Shown in pieces: positions 26,001-36,118 of a stretch of 64,000 nt of DNA. The number at the start of each line of letters is the position of its first letter. Positions within the stretch are counted from its first letter, which is position 1. The notes under the pieces are model-generated. The model did not search any database. It was not told the origin of the DNA and saw nothing but the letters and a program-made list of their open reading frames with translations. This DNA is from Humibacter albus DSM 18994 (GTDB taxonomy: Bacteria > Actinomycetota > Actinomycetes > Actinomycetales > Microbacteriaceae), in contig NZ_ATXT01000015.1 of the NCBI RefSeq assembly GCF_000421825.1, forward strand, positions 369,686-433,685. The letters are read 5' to 3'. The position numbers were made by a program, and so were the translations under genes.

Positions 26001-26130
26001 GCCGCGCCGTCGGGCCGCGCGACAAGGCCCGGACCACGGGCTTCACCGTCGCCGGCCACGTCGTCAGCAGCATTCGCCGCCGGCGGCCACGTCGGCACCG
26101 CTACCGACCACCCTGCCACCTGGAGCGCAC

Positions 26131-26901
26131 ATGCCGGAGAGCATTCCCGAACAGACGACACTGCCGCCGGAGCTGTTCATGGACATCGACCGGTCGAGTC
26201 CGATCCCGATGTACTTCCAGATCGCCACGAAGATCGAGCAGGCGATCGGCGACGGAACGCTGCCACCGGGTGCTCGGCTCGAGAACGAGATCGCACTCGG
26301 CGAACGCCTCGGGCTCTCCCGGCCCACGGTGCGGCGCGCGATCCAGGAGCTGGTCGGCAAGGGACTGCTCGTGCGCCGCCGGGGCATCGGAACTCAGGTG
26401 GTGCAGCGCCCGCTCACGCGCAAGGTGGAGCTGACCAGCCTCTACGACGACCTGGAGCGCGGGGAGAAGCATCCGAGTACCGAGCTTCTCGGTCGCGAGG
26501 TCATTCCCGCCGACGATCAACTCGCCGATGTGCTCTCTGTTCCGGTCGGCTCCGACGTGCTGCACGTGCGGCGGCTGCGGTCGTCAGACGGGGTGCCGCT
26601 CGCGGTGCTGGAGAACTTTCTACCGGCCGAGTTCACCGACATCACCGACGACGATCTGCGGGCCCGTGGGCTTTACCAACTGCTGCGCGTGCGCGGCACG
26701 ATGATGAGCGTCGCGCACCAGCGCATCGGTGCCCGTGCGGCGACCACGGCAGAGAGCCGCCTGCTCGACATCAAGGCGCACGGCCCGGTCCTGACCATGG
26801 AGCGCACGGCGTACAACAACAACGGCAAGGCCGTGGAGTTCGGCCGGCACTGTTACCGGCCCGACCTCTACTCGTTCGAGATCACCCTCGTCGACAAGTA
26901 G
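26131..26901 (+). CDS. GntR-family regulator (HutC/UTRA subfamily)
   Basis: A 256-residue GntR protein. A winged helix lies at about residues 20-90 (PIPMYFQIATKIEQAIGDG, LGERLGLSRPTVRRAIQEL, RRRGIGTQVV), then a UTRA effector domain (DVLHVRRLRSSDGVPLAVLE through FGRHCYRPDLYSFEI). ATG 26131 has GGAG 5 nt upstream. The predicted promoter gives a leader of about 148 nt, and an in-frame ATG at 25978 lies before the predicted start of transcription. A perfect TGACAAAG/CTTTGTCA palindrome overlies its promoter. It may control the serine hydrolase; a role in iol regulation is possible because the iol operon is adjacent, but I see no matching site upstream of iolC. Confidence 0.87.
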   Translation: MPESIPEQTTLPPELFMDIDRSSPIPMYFQIATKIEQAIGDGTLPPGARLENEIALGERLGLSRPTVRRAIQELVGKGLLVRRRGIGTQVVQRPLTRKVELTSLYDDLERGEKHPSTELLGREVIPADDQLADVLSVPVGSDVLHVRRLRSSDGVPLAVLENFLPAEFTDITDDDLRARGLYQLLRVRGTMMSVAHQRIGARAATTAESRLLDIKAHGPVLTMERTAYNNNGKAVEFGRHCYRPDLYSFEITLVDK

Positions 26902-26950
26902 GCGGCGCCCGCGCCGGGCGTCGCCGCCGCCCCGGCGCAGTCCCCCCGGC

Positions 26951-27015
26951 GAGACATACTGATTCGGCCGAGACAGCCCTCGTGGCGGTACGTCTCGGCC
27001 GAATCAGTATGTCTC
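26951..27015. repeat. Dispersed palindromic element, copy 1 (24-bp arms, 17-nt loop)
   Basis: The left arm (26951-26974) begins GAGACATACTGATTCGG and the right arm (26992-27015) is its exact reverse complement, ending TATGTCTC. It lies between the convergent gntR and iolG genes, where it could act as a bidirectional terminator, though no T-run follows. A second copy with compensated changes is at 36039-36107. Short GCGCAGGCCGGCG direct repeats follow at about 27036-27070. Confidence 0.9.
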
Positions 27016-27072
27016 AGCGCTGGTCGCGCGGGCGCCGGGCGCAGGCCGGCGCCCGGGCGCAGGCCGGCGGCG

Positions 27073-28092
27073 TCAGGCGTAGAACGGCGGGGGCTCGGGC
27101 ACGTCGAGCTCGACGGGGCCCGTGGCCTCGAGCGCTTGCACTCCCGCCTTGCACGCGACGGCGACCTTGTAGCCGTCCCAGGCGGACGGCCCGGCGATCT
27201 CGCCGCGCCGCGTGGCATCCACCCACGCCTGCACCTCGGTGTCGTACGCCTGTTCGAACCGGGTCGTGTAGCTCTGGTGCTCGGCGATGCCGAACCGACC
27301 GTCCTGCCACAGCTGCAGCCCGTCGGGCTGCCCGATGCGGGCGACGCCGGTCTGGAACACGGCCTCGGTCGCCACCTGGTAACCGAATCGCACGTTGACG
27401 TTCATCTCCACGTCGACGAGCACGCCGTTCTCCAGTTCCATCAGCACCAGGATCGGCTCCCGCAGCCCCTCGGGAGCGATCGCGTTGCGCTTGCCGTACC
27501 GCACCTCGACCGAGCGGATGCCCGAACCCGCCAACCACGGGACCACATCGAACTCGTGCACCACGGAGTCCGTGATCAGCATCTGCTGCGTGTAGCCATC
27601 GGGCACCGACGGGTTGCGGTGCACGCCGCGCAGCATGAGCAGCTCGCCGGCGCTCCCGGAATCGATGAGTTGCTTCAGTTGCCGGTACTGCGTGTCGAAA
27701 CGGCGCATGAACCCGACCTGGATGAGCTGCCGCCCGGTCTTCTGCTCGGCCTCCAGGATGCGCCACGACGACTCCGGATCCTGCGTCAACGGCTTCTCGC
27801 ACAGAATCGGAAGGCCGGCCTCTAGGGCCGGCAGCAGCACGGGCTCGTGGAACCGACCCGGCGTCGCGATCACGACGGCGTCCATGACGCGCGCCTCGAG
27901 CGCCTCCTCGATGGAGGCGAACACGGCAGAGCCGGGAGCGAGAGCCGCCGCGGACTTCGCGCGGCCGGCATCCGGCTCGATCACTGCTGACACGTGCGCG
28001 CCGCTGATCGTGCGGGTGATGCGGGCGATGTGGTCAGCGCCCATGATGCCGGCGCCGACAACGCCGACGCGCAGGTCGGTGGTGGTGGTCAT
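27073..28092 (-). CDS. iolG: Gfo/Idh/MocA oxidoreductase, probable inositol 2-dehydrogenase
   Basis: A 339-residue NAD(P)-dependent dehydrogenase. The Rossmann motif VGAGIMG lies at 12-18, and the family's EKP motif at 99-101 (ILCEKPLTQ). The catalytic region DSVVHEFDVVPWL carries the conserved H-x-x-D. It is the last gene of the leftward iol operon and would oxidise myo-inositol (or scyllo-inositol) to inosose. Relatives in the family act on other cyclitols and sugars, so the assignment rests partly on context. A 117-bp gap separates it from the iolE-like gene. Confidence 0.85.
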   Translation of the reverse strand: MTTTTDLRVGVVGAGIMGADHIARITRTISGAHVSAVIEPDAGRAKSAAALAPGSAVFASIEEALEARVMDAVVIATPGRFHEPVLLPALEAGLPILCEKPLTQDPESSWRILEAEQKTGRQLIQVGFMRRFDTQYRQLKQLIDSGSAGELLMLRGVHRNPSVPDGYTQQMLITDSVVHEFDVVPWLAGSGIRSVEVRYGKRNAIAPEGLREPILVLMELENGVLVDVEMNVNVRFGYQVATEAVFQTGVARIGQPDGLQLWQDGRFGIAEHQSYTTRFEQAYDTEVQAWVDATRRGEIAGPSAWDGYKVAVACKAGVQALEATGPVELDVPEPPPFYA

Positions 28093-28143
28093 GGTGTGGT
28101 GCCTCTCTGTGCTTGCACGATGATGGGTGCCCTTCGACTCGGA

Positions 28144-28194
28144 TTCGCCTCGCTCAGGGACCCGGATTCGAGCGGGCTTCGCCTCGCTCAGGGA
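28144..28194. repeat. Duplicated TTCGCCTCGCTCAGGGA word in the iolG-iolE gap
   Basis: TTCGCCTCGCTCAGGGA occurs at 28144-28160 and 28178-28194. A shorter inverted version (CTCCCTGAGCGAG) lies in the iolB-iolA gap near 32129-32140. This looks like a short dispersed intergenic repeat. Confidence 0.6.
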
Positions 28195-28209
28195 GCCCTG
28201 TCCGAGCTG

Positions 28210-29154
28210 TCAACGCACGCGGGTCAGTGGCGTGCAGCCGAAGATGTGCTCGCGCGTGCGGGTGGCGATGCCGAGCGGCAGGTCGATATCGACGCCGGGC
28301 ATGTCCTGCTCGACGATCGCGAAGATCTCCGGGTCCAGCGCGGAGACCGCTTCGATGATCGGCGCGAAGTCCGGGATGCCCGCGGGCGGCTCGACCATGA
28401 TGTCGTTCGCCGCGTCACCGAACGGCACGTCGTTCTTCAGCACCTCGAAGCGCAGGTCGGGATCGATCTGCTTGAGGTGCAGGTAGCCGATACGTTCCGG
28501 GTGGGAGTCGATCAGCGCCACGCTGTCGCCGCCGTAGTACGCGTAGTGACCGGTGTCGAGGCACAGATTGACGTAGCGCGGATCGGTGAGCGCGAGCAGC
28601 CGCTCCACCTCGCGCCGCGTGCCGACATGGCTGTCGGCGTGGGAGTGGAACTGCTGGTGCACGCCGTACTCGTCGAGCAGCGCTTTGCCCAGGCGGTCAT
28701 GGCCGGAGGCGAGCTTCCGCCACTGCTCGTCCGTGAGAGTGCGGGACTCGAGGGTCTCGCCCGTGGCATCCGATCGCCAGAGGTCAGGGATGACCACGAT
28801 GTGCTCGGCGCCCAGCGCGTGCGCGAGCCCCGCGACCTTCACCGCCTGGTCCCAGGCGCGCTGCCACTGCTCCTCACCCTTGTGGAAACCGGTGAAGACG
28901 GTTCCGGCCGAGAGTTCGAGGTCGCGTTTGCCGAGCTCGTCCTCGAGCTCGTGCGGATCGGTGGGCAGGTAGCCGTATGGGCCGAGTTCGATCCAGTGGT
29001 AGCCGGCGGTCTGCGCCTCGTCGAGGAAGCGGTCCCACGGCGTCTGGCGCGGGTCGTCGGGGAACCACACCCCCCAGGAGTCGGGCGCGGTGCCGATGCG
29101 GAGTCCCTGTGTGTGCGGGCCGACCGCGTCGGAGCGGGTGTCGGTGTCGGTCAT
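28210..29154 (-). CDS. iolE: IolE/IolH-like TIM-barrel protein (inosose dehydratase or isomerase)
   Basis: A 314-residue xylose-isomerase-like TIM barrel. It opens with RIGTAPDSWGVWFPDDPRQ and contains WIELGPYGYLP. Metal-site residues are likely among E/H/D in QFHSHADSH, LCLDTGHYAYYGGD and YLHLKQIDP. In the iol cluster this position belongs to IolE (2-keto-myo-inositol dehydratase) or IolH. The DSWGVW start is the actinobacterial style, and I cannot separate the two roles by eye. ATG 29154 has AAGGA upstream. It follows iolD by 74 bp. Confidence 0.82.
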   Translation of the reverse strand: MTDTDTRSDAVGPHTQGLRIGTAPDSWGVWFPDDPRQTPWDRFLDEAQTAGYHWIELGPYGYLPTDPHELEDELGKRDLELSAGTVFTGFHKGEEQWQRAWDQAVKVAGLAHALGAEHIVVIPDLWRSDATGETLESRTLTDEQWRKLASGHDRLGKALLDEYGVHQQFHSHADSHVGTRREVERLLALTDPRYVNLCLDTGHYAYYGGDSVALIDSHPERIGYLHLKQIDPDLRFEVLKNDVPFGDAANDIMVEPPAGIPDFAPIIEAVSALDPEIFAIVEQDMPGVDIDLPLGIATRTREHIFGCTPLTRVR

Positions 29155-29228
29155 CGTCGTCCTTCGTGTCGTGATCGAGGCGTCGGCTTGTGGAGAGCGA
29201 GGGTCGGAGCCGACGCGGAAGCAGGGCC

Positions 29229-31208
29229 TCAGCCCAGCAAGGGCCGCTGCTTCGTGCGTTGTTCGAGGTAGTCGTCGTACGCCTGCCTTGTGCTCTCCAA
29301 CTCGGAGACCTGCGCGACCGGCACATCCCACCAGCCCTCGCCGTCCGGCGCGGGCGCGTACGGGTCGGAGTGAATGTGGATGAGCGTGGATGCCTGACTC
29401 GCCTTCGCCGCCACGACCGCGTCGTGAAGGCGGCCGACGGCATCCGCTCCCGGCTGCACCTCGACGACGTCGACTCCGTAGCTGCGTGCGTTCGCGGCGA
29501 GGTCGACCGCGTCGAGCAGGCCGCCGGACTCGAAGTTGCGCTGCTCGTGGTCGAGGTAGCGGTACCGGGTGCCGAACCTCTGGGATCCGACGGATTCGGA
29601 GAGGTTGCCGATGGACGCGTAGCCCTCGTTCTGGATGAGAACGACGATGATCTTGATGCCCTCGGCCACGGCCGTCGCGAGCTCGCTGTGCAGCATGAGG
29701 TAGGAACCGTCGCCGACCATGACGATGACATCCCGGTCGTCGCCGTGCTCCGATGAACCGAGCGCCTCCAGCCCACGCTTGACGCCGATGCCGCCGGCGA
29801 TCTCGTAGCCCATGGTCGAGAACGCGTACTCCACGTGGTAGCCCAGCGGGTCGCGCACCCGCCACAGCTTGTGCAGGTCACCCGGAAGTGATCCCGCGGC
29901 TTGCACGACGACATCCTGGGGCGCGGTGGCCGACTGCACGGCGCCGATGATCTGCGACTGCGCAGGCAGTACCGGTGCGGAATCGGGTGCCGGAGCGGCG
30001 AGCGCCACGTCGGCGACGGCATCCCATTCCGCCTTCTCCCTGGCGATGCGCTCGGCGTACTCGCCATCGACGCGGTACCGGTCGAGGGCCGGAAGCAGCG
30101 CGGCCAGCGTCTCGCGGGCATCCGCGATCACCGGCAGCTGCGAGCCGTGCTTGTACGCATCGAACGAGGCGACGTTGACGTTCACGAACGTCACGTCGGG
30201 GTTCTGGAATGCGGAGCGGCTGCCGGTCGTGAAGTCGCTGTACCGGGTGCCGACGCCGATCACCAGGTCGGCCTCGGCGGCCAGCCGGTTGGCGGCGGTC
30301 GTCCCGGTCGCGCCCACACCCCCCAGGTACTGCGGGTGATCCCAGTTCAACGCGCCGCCACCGGCCTGACTCGTGCCGACCGGGATGCCCGTGGCCTCGA
30401 CGAGCGCGCGCAGCACGTTCTCGGCGCCCGAGTAGATCACGCCGCCCCCGGCGATGAGGAAGGGTCGCTTCGCGGCGCGGATCGCGGAGACCGCGGCATC
30501 CAGCGCCCACCGTTCGGGGACCGGCCGGCGCAGGTGCCACTCGCGGTCGGCGAGGAACTCCTCGGGCACGTCGATCGCCTCGGCCTGCACGTCCTCCGGC
30601 AGCGCTATCGTGACCGCGCCGGTCTCTGCCGGGTCGGTGAGAACGCGCATCGCGGCCAGGGCGATCGAGTAGAGCTGCTCGGGGCGCTGCACCCGGTCGA
30701 AGAACCTCGAGAGCGGGCGGAAGGCATCCGTCACCTGCAGCCCGATGTCGTGCGGATGCTCCAGCTGCTGCAGCACCGGGTCCGCCACCCGGGTGGCGAA
30801 CGTGTCGCTGGGCAGCAGCAGCGCGGGCAGCCGGTTCGCGGTCGCCAGCGCGGCGCCGGTGAGCATGTTCGCCGCGCCCGGCCCGACGGAGGCCGCCGCC
30901 GCCAGCGTCGCGCGCCGGCGGTGCACGCGCGCGAATCCGACCGCCTGGTGCACCATCGCCTGCTCGTTGCGCGCCTGGTGGTACGGCAGCAGGTCGGGCT
31001 GCAGCACGTTGTACTGCTTGAGGGCCTGCCCGAGCCCGGCGACGTTGCCGTGACCGAAGATGCCCAGGATGCCCGGCACGGTCCGCTCGCGCACGTCGCC
31101 GTCCACGGTGAACTGGTGTCCCAGAAATTCGACGATGGCCTGGCCGACCGTCATGCGCCGCCGCATGCTGCGCCGTGTCGTCGTGCTCGTGTTCGTGCTC
31201 GCGCTCAT
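29229..31208 (-). CDS. iolD: 3D-(3,5/4)-trihydroxycyclohexane-1,2-dione hydrolase (TPP enzyme)
   Basis: A 659-residue thiamine-diphosphate enzyme that opens the inositol ring to 5-deoxy-glucuronate. The TPP motif starts MVGDGSYLMLHSELA and ends with LIQNEGYASIG (GDG...N). The N-terminal pyrimidine domain contains GILGIFGHGNVAGLG and the central domain GGVGATGTTAANRLAAEADL. ATG 31208 overlaps the iolB stop (ATGA) and has GGAGGA upstream, so I reject longer in-frame extensions. Residues 1-18 are a Ser/Thr/Arg-rich tail. Confidence 0.93.
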   Translation of the reverse strand: MSASTNTSTTTRRSMRRRMTVGQAIVEFLGHQFTVDGDVRERTVPGILGIFGHGNVAGLGQALKQYNVLQPDLLPYHQARNEQAMVHQAVGFARVHRRRATLAAAASVGPGAANMLTGAALATANRLPALLLPSDTFATRVADPVLQQLEHPHDIGLQVTDAFRPLSRFFDRVQRPEQLYSIALAAMRVLTDPAETGAVTIALPEDVQAEAIDVPEEFLADREWHLRRPVPERWALDAAVSAIRAAKRPFLIAGGGVIYSGAENVLRALVEATGIPVGTSQAGGGALNWDHPQYLGGVGATGTTAANRLAAEADLVIGVGTRYSDFTTGSRSAFQNPDVTFVNVNVASFDAYKHGSQLPVIADARETLAALLPALDRYRVDGEYAERIAREKAEWDAVADVALAAPAPDSAPVLPAQSQIIGAVQSATAPQDVVVQAAGSLPGDLHKLWRVRDPLGYHVEYAFSTMGYEIAGGIGVKRGLEALGSSEHGDDRDVIVMVGDGSYLMLHSELATAVAEGIKIIVVLIQNEGYASIGNLSESVGSQRFGTRYRYLDHEQRNFESGGLLDAVDLAANARSYGVDVVEVQPGADAVGRLHDAVVAAKASQASTLIHIHSDPYAPAPDGEGWWDVPVAQVSELESTRQAYDDYLEQRTKQRPLLG

Positions 31209-32101
31209 GCTCGTCCTCCGTGGTGGCCGCCCGTGAGACGGGGGTCGGGGAGCCGGGTCTGCCAGTGCGCGCGGATCCAGCTCTGTCTCGGGTCGTCGGT
31301 GATGAGCCACTGGCGCAGCTCGCCCGGGCCGGCCATCACGTTCAGGTAGTAGAGGTCGTACTCCGGCGCGGCGGCGGCCGGCCCGTGGTATCCGAACGGC
31401 ACCAGCGCGATGTCGCCGGTACGCACCATGGCGCCGGTGTCGATGTCTCCGGCCGGCGAGGAATACGTCGCGAACGTGCCGAAGGCATCCGCATTCTCCG
31501 GTGGCTTCAGCCCAGAGTGCGCCGCCGCCTCGAAGTAGTAGATCTCCTCGAGCTGCGACTCCTGCCCCGGCACGTCTTCGTCGTGCTTGTGGGCGGGATG
31601 CGACGACCAGTTCCCCGCGGGCGTGATGACCTCGCAGGCGATGATGCCCGCGGCATCCAGCACGTCCGGCGTGCCGAAGTTGTGCACCTGACGTGTGTCG
31701 CGACCGGCACCGCGGATCTCGACGGGAACCTTCTGCACCGGGATGTACGCGCTCGGCTTGCGCACGGATGTCACGGCCTCGGCGACCGCCACCCGTCCCG
31801 TCCCGTGAATGCGCAGCCGCGAGCCCGCGCCGACGTACAGCACGTCGGTCGGGCCCGCGAACACGTTCTCCCGGCCGGCGAGCACCGTCGTGGTGCCATC
31901 GTGCTCCACACGGAAGCCGCCCGACAGAGGCACCACGATGCGCTCCACGTCGGCCGCCGGCAGCTCGACGCTGCCGCCGTCGAGCACGGCGACCCGGATT
32001 CCGGTGTGTGTCCAGCCATCGATCGTGTCGTCGACCACCGACTCCCACGCGCCGTCGGCGAGCGAGCCGCGCGGGAAGAACCATTCATTGCGTTCGGCCA
32101 T
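31205..32101 (-). CDS. iolB: 5-deoxy-glucuronate isomerase
   Basis: A 298-residue cupin enzyme converting 5-deoxy-D-glucuronate to 5-keto-2-deoxy-gluconate. KHDEDVPGQESQLEEIYYFE carries the typical metal-binding His/Glu cluster, preceded by SHPAHKHDE. A second cupin half starts near RVAVLDGGSVELP. Length is normal. The stop codon overlaps iolD by 4 nt. It lies 45 bp downstream of iolA. Confidence 0.92.
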   Translation of the reverse strand: MAERNEWFFPRGSLADGAWESVVDDTIDGWTHTGIRVAVLDGGSVELPAADVERIVVPLSGGFRVEHDGTTTVLAGRENVFAGPTDVLYVGAGSRLRIHGTGRVAVAEAVTSVRKPSAYIPVQKVPVEIRGAGRDTRQVHNFGTPDVLDAAGIIACEVITPAGNWSSHPAHKHDEDVPGQESQLEEIYYFEAAAHSGLKPPENADAFGTFATYSSPAGDIDTGAMVRTGDIALVPFGYHGPAAAAPEYDLYYLNVMAGPGELRQWLITDDPRQSWIRAHWQTRLPDPRLTGGHHGGRA

Positions 32102-32146
32102 GTGCCCGGTGCCTTTCTACGATGCCTGCTCCCTGAGCGAGCGCGT

Positions 32147-33727
<1,581 letters not shown>

Positions 33728-33799
33728 GCCATGTTCCTTAGTGCGTCAGGTCCTTCGCGTGCGAACGAAAGGCGGAATCGGGAGGGGACGGCGTCGCCG

Positions 33800-34834
33800 T
33801 CAGCCGTGGACGAGAGAGGCGGCGGTGCCCACGGCCTTCGCCACATCGTCGTCGTGCGGGTAGAGGAGCGTGCGGCCGACCACGAGGCCGTGCACGCCGG
33901 GGAGCGCGAGGGCGGATGCCCATGACGCATACGTCTCGTCGGGTTTCGCGTCACTGTCCCCACCGAGCAGCAGCGTCGGCAGAGTGGTCGCGGCCATGAC
34001 GCGCTCCATGTCGTCGACGACCGGCAGTTTCAGCCAGCTGTAGGCGCTGGAGGCGCCGAGACCGGATGCGATCGCGACCGAGGTGATGACGGCATCCGTC
34101 GAGAGGTCGTTGACGATGCGACCGTCGACCCGCTCGCTCACGAACGGCTCGAGCAGGATCGGCAGCTGCGCCCGTGCGGACTCCGTCACGGCCCTGGCGG
34201 ACTGCTCCAGGGTGCGGGCCGTGGCGTCGTCATCGAGGCCGATGCGCACGAGCAGCTTGGCGGCATCCAGGCGCGAGCGCACCATGGAGTCGACATTGTA
34301 CGCGGTGTAGCGGTCGTCGAGCTCGAAGGATGCCCCGCGCAGGCCGCCGCGGTTCATGGAGCCCACCGCGACCTTGCCGTCCAGGGCGCCGAGCACGGCG
34401 AGGTCCTCGATGATGTCGGGAGTTCCGAGCACGCCGTCGACGCCCGGGTTCTGCAGAGCAAGCGCGAGTCGCTGCAGCAGGTCGTAGCGATCGGCCATCG
34501 CGACGGGGTCGGAGCGCACGCCGAGCGCGCCGCGGGCCGGGTGGTCGGCCGCGACGATGAACAAGCGCCCGTCGCCGCGCACGAGCGGGCGTCGCGTGCG
34601 CGACTGCAGCGTCACGGCGACCGACGCGGGGTCGTGCTGCCGCACGCGACGCAGTCGGGCGAACTCGTCCGCGGTGATCACGGCGCGGGATGCTTGCCCC
34701 TGCTCCCGGGAGACCGCAGCTTCCCCCGGCTCCCGGGAGACCGCAGCTTCCCCCTGCCCCCGGAGAGCTTCCCCCTGCCCCCCGCGCGAGCGCAGCGAGT
34801 CGAGGGGCTGCACCCCGGCCTCAGGCGCGGACAC
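33800..34834 (-). CDS. Cgl0159-type (beta/alpha)8 aldolase, likely the IolJ step
   Basis: A 344-residue protein resembling the Cgl0159 family found in actinobacterial iol clusters: FIVAADHPARGALGVR, LGTPDIIEDLAVLGALDGK, and a lysine in SAYSWLKLPVVDD that could form the Schiff base. It probably cleaves the 2-deoxy-5-keto-gluconate 6-phosphate made by IolC. GTG 34834 has GGAGG at ideal spacing and overlaps the iolC stop by 14 nt. This start adds about 50 residues containing two degenerate 9-residue repeats (GEAAVSREP, GEAAVSREQ) not expected in the family. GTG 34681 is an alternative start without the extension. Confidence 0.82.
   Translation of the reverse strand: MSAPEAGVQPLDSLRSRGGQGEALRGQGEAAVSREPGEAAVSREQGQASRAVITADEFARLRRVRQHDPASVAVTLQSRTRRPLVRGDGRLFIVAADHPARGALGVRSDPVAMADRYDLLQRLALALQNPGVDGVLGTPDIIEDLAVLGALDGKVAVGSMNRGGLRGASFELDDRYTAYNVDSMVRSRLDAAKLLVRIGLDDDATARTLEQSARAVTESARAQLPILLEPFVSERVDGRIVNDLSTDAVITSVAIASGLGASSAYSWLKLPVVDDMERVMAATTLPTLLLGGDSDAKPDETYASWASALALPGVHGLVVGRTLLYPHDDDVAKAVGTAASLVHG
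34701..34775. repeat. 27-bp minisatellite in the N-terminal extension of the aldolase
   Basis: Two 27-bp units (34701-34727 and 34728-34754), each containing CTCCCGGGAGACCGCAGCTT, are followed by a 21-bp shortened unit (34755-34775) and a fragment. Read on the minus strand the units encode 9-residue repeats in frame. Confidence 0.85.
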
Positions 34835-35804
34835 TGTCGACCTCCGCGATGAGGGCGTCCACCTCGGCAGTGCTCGGCATGGCCGTTGAGCACTCGCGCC
34901 GGCCGGCGACGATCGCGCCAGCGGCGTTGGCGAATCGGATGACGCGGTGCAGGTCCCAGCCGGCCAGCAGCCCGTGGCAGAGCGCGCCGCCGAAGCCGTC
35001 GCCGGCGCCGAGGCCGTTCACGACGGCTACCTCGATCGGGGCCACCTCCACGGTCTGCTCGCGGGTCTTCGCGAGCACGCCGCGCGGCCCCTGTTTGACG
35101 ATCGCGAGTTCCACGCCCCGGTCGAGCAGGGCATCCGCGGCACGCTGAGGATCGGTCTCGCCGACAGCGACCGCGCACTCCTCGCGGTTGCCGACGGCGA
35201 CAGTGACGTGCTCGAGCGCGCGGTGCACCTCGGCGGTGGCCGCCTCGGGCGACTCCCAGAACATGGGCCGGTAGTCGAGGTCGAGCACGGTGAGCGGCTG
35301 GCGACCACGCGCATCCCACGCCGCATGATGCGTCGACCTGCTCGGCTCACGGGAGAGCCCCGTGACGGTGGCCCAGAAGATTCGGGCGCCTCGGATGGCA
35401 TCCGGGTCGAGGTCGTCTTCGCCGATCATCAGGTCGGGCGCGATCGGCTCGCGGTAGAAGTAGAGCGGAAAGTCGTCGGGCGGGAACATCTCGCAGAACG
35501 TCACCGGCGTGTTCAGTCCCGCCACGGTCGAGACGTAGCGGTCGTCGACGCCGAGTCGGCGCAGTTCGGCGTGCGCGTAGCGGCCGAACGGGTCGACGCC
35601 CGTCGCCGTCACCACCGCGGTTCGCCGCCCGTGCCGCGCCGCGGCGATCGCCACGTTGGTGGCGCTTCCGCCGAGGTATTTGCCGAACGTCTGCACCTCT
35701 TCGAGGCCGACGCCGTCCTGCAACGGGTAGATGTCGACTCCGATCCGCCCCATCGTGATCAGGTCGAACGGCTCCCCCGCGGGCACCGCGCCGGGCTGAG
35801 TCAT
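34821..35804 (-). CDS. iolC: 5-dehydro-2-deoxygluconokinase (PfkB family)
   Basis: A 327-residue ribokinase-fold sugar kinase. The N-terminal glycine region is GKYLGGSATNVAIAAARHG and the C-terminal PfkB signature GLGAGDGFGGALCHGLL carries the catalytic Asp. It phosphorylates 5-keto-2-deoxy-gluconate. ATG 35804 has GAGGAG about 9 nt upstream; upstream in-frame codons lie in the promoter region. It is the first gene of the leftward iol operon and is translationally coupled to the aldolase. Confidence 0.9.
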   Translation of the reverse strand: MTQPGAVPAGEPFDLITMGRIGVDIYPLQDGVGLEEVQTFGKYLGGSATNVAIAAARHGRRTAVVTATGVDPFGRYAHAELRRLGVDDRYVSTVAGLNTPVTFCEMFPPDDFPLYFYREPIAPDLMIGEDDLDPDAIRGARIFWATVTGLSREPSRSTHHAAWDARGRQPLTVLDLDYRPMFWESPEAATAEVHRALEHVTVAVGNREECAVAVGETDPQRAADALLDRGVELAIVKQGPRGVLAKTREQTVEVAPIEVAVVNGLGAGDGFGGALCHGLLAGWDLHRVIRFANAAGAIVAGRRECSTAMPSTAEVDALIAEVDSVRA

Positions 35805-35856
35805 GCAGTCGCTCCTCGTCCGCGTGCCCCTGGATCGAGGCACCATGAGTTTGTGC

Positions 35857-35862
35857 TGTCAA
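35857..35862 (-). promoter_or_regulatory. -35 candidate of the iol operon
   Basis: A consensus TTGACA reads on the minus strand at 35862 to 35857 within TGTTAGTTTGACA, whose ends (TGT...ACA) are themselves inverted. The matching -10 is weak (CTCGAT about 17 bp on). This is the only promoter-like sequence I find between iolC and the triplet-rich repeat. Confidence 0.35.
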
Positions 35863-35899
35863 ACTAACATGCTGTCCTCAGTGGTGCAAGAGCAGTCGG

Positions 35900-36030
35900 C
35901 GCGACGGCGCGACGGCGACGACGACGACGGCGACGGCGACGGCGCAACGGCGGCGACGGTGCAACGGCGGCGGCGGTGCAACGGCGGCGGCGGTGACGGC
36001 GGCGGCGGCGCAACGGCGGCGGCGGGCGGG
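35900..36030. repeat. GAC/GGC triplet tract with 17-bp tandem units upstream of iolC
   Basis: After an irregular GACGGC tract, 17-bp units close to GCAACGGCGGCGGCGGT start at 35944, 35961 and 35978, then in shortened or degenerate form at 35995 and 36010. The tract lies between the TetR terminator-like palindrome and the iol promoter. No credible gene crosses it. Confidence 0.85.
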
Positions 36031-36038
36031 CGAAGTCC

Positions 36039-36107
36039 CTGAGACATACCGATCCGGCTGAGACAGGCCTCGAGGAGGTCCGTCTCAGCCGGATCGGTAT
36101 GTCTCAG
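36039..36107. repeat. Dispersed palindromic element, copy 2 (26-bp arms, 17-nt loop)
   Basis: Arms 36039-36064 (CTGAGACATACCGATCC...) and 36082-36107 are exact reverse complements around a 17-nt loop. Compared with copy 1 at 26951-27015, three positions in each arm differ and all three pairs are compensated. It sits just beyond the stop of the TetR gene (36119) on its transcript, so termination is one possible function. Confidence 0.9.
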
Positions 36108-36118
36108 TGCCGGTTGCG

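Noticed and set aside
26131..26901. GntR protein as the inositol operon repressor
   Set aside because: No copy of its TGACAAAG/CTTTGTCA palindrome is seen upstream of iolC; the palindrome lies only at its own promoter.
29155..32084. Upstream extensions of the iolE-like and iolD frames
   Set aside because: They overlap the neighbouring gene in another frame; good ribosome-binding sites mark the internal ATGs at 29154 and 31208.
35900..36030. Short frames encoding Asp/Gly/Ala runs over the triplet tract
   Set aside because: Low complexity only, with no start context; simple repeat DNA is the better explanation.
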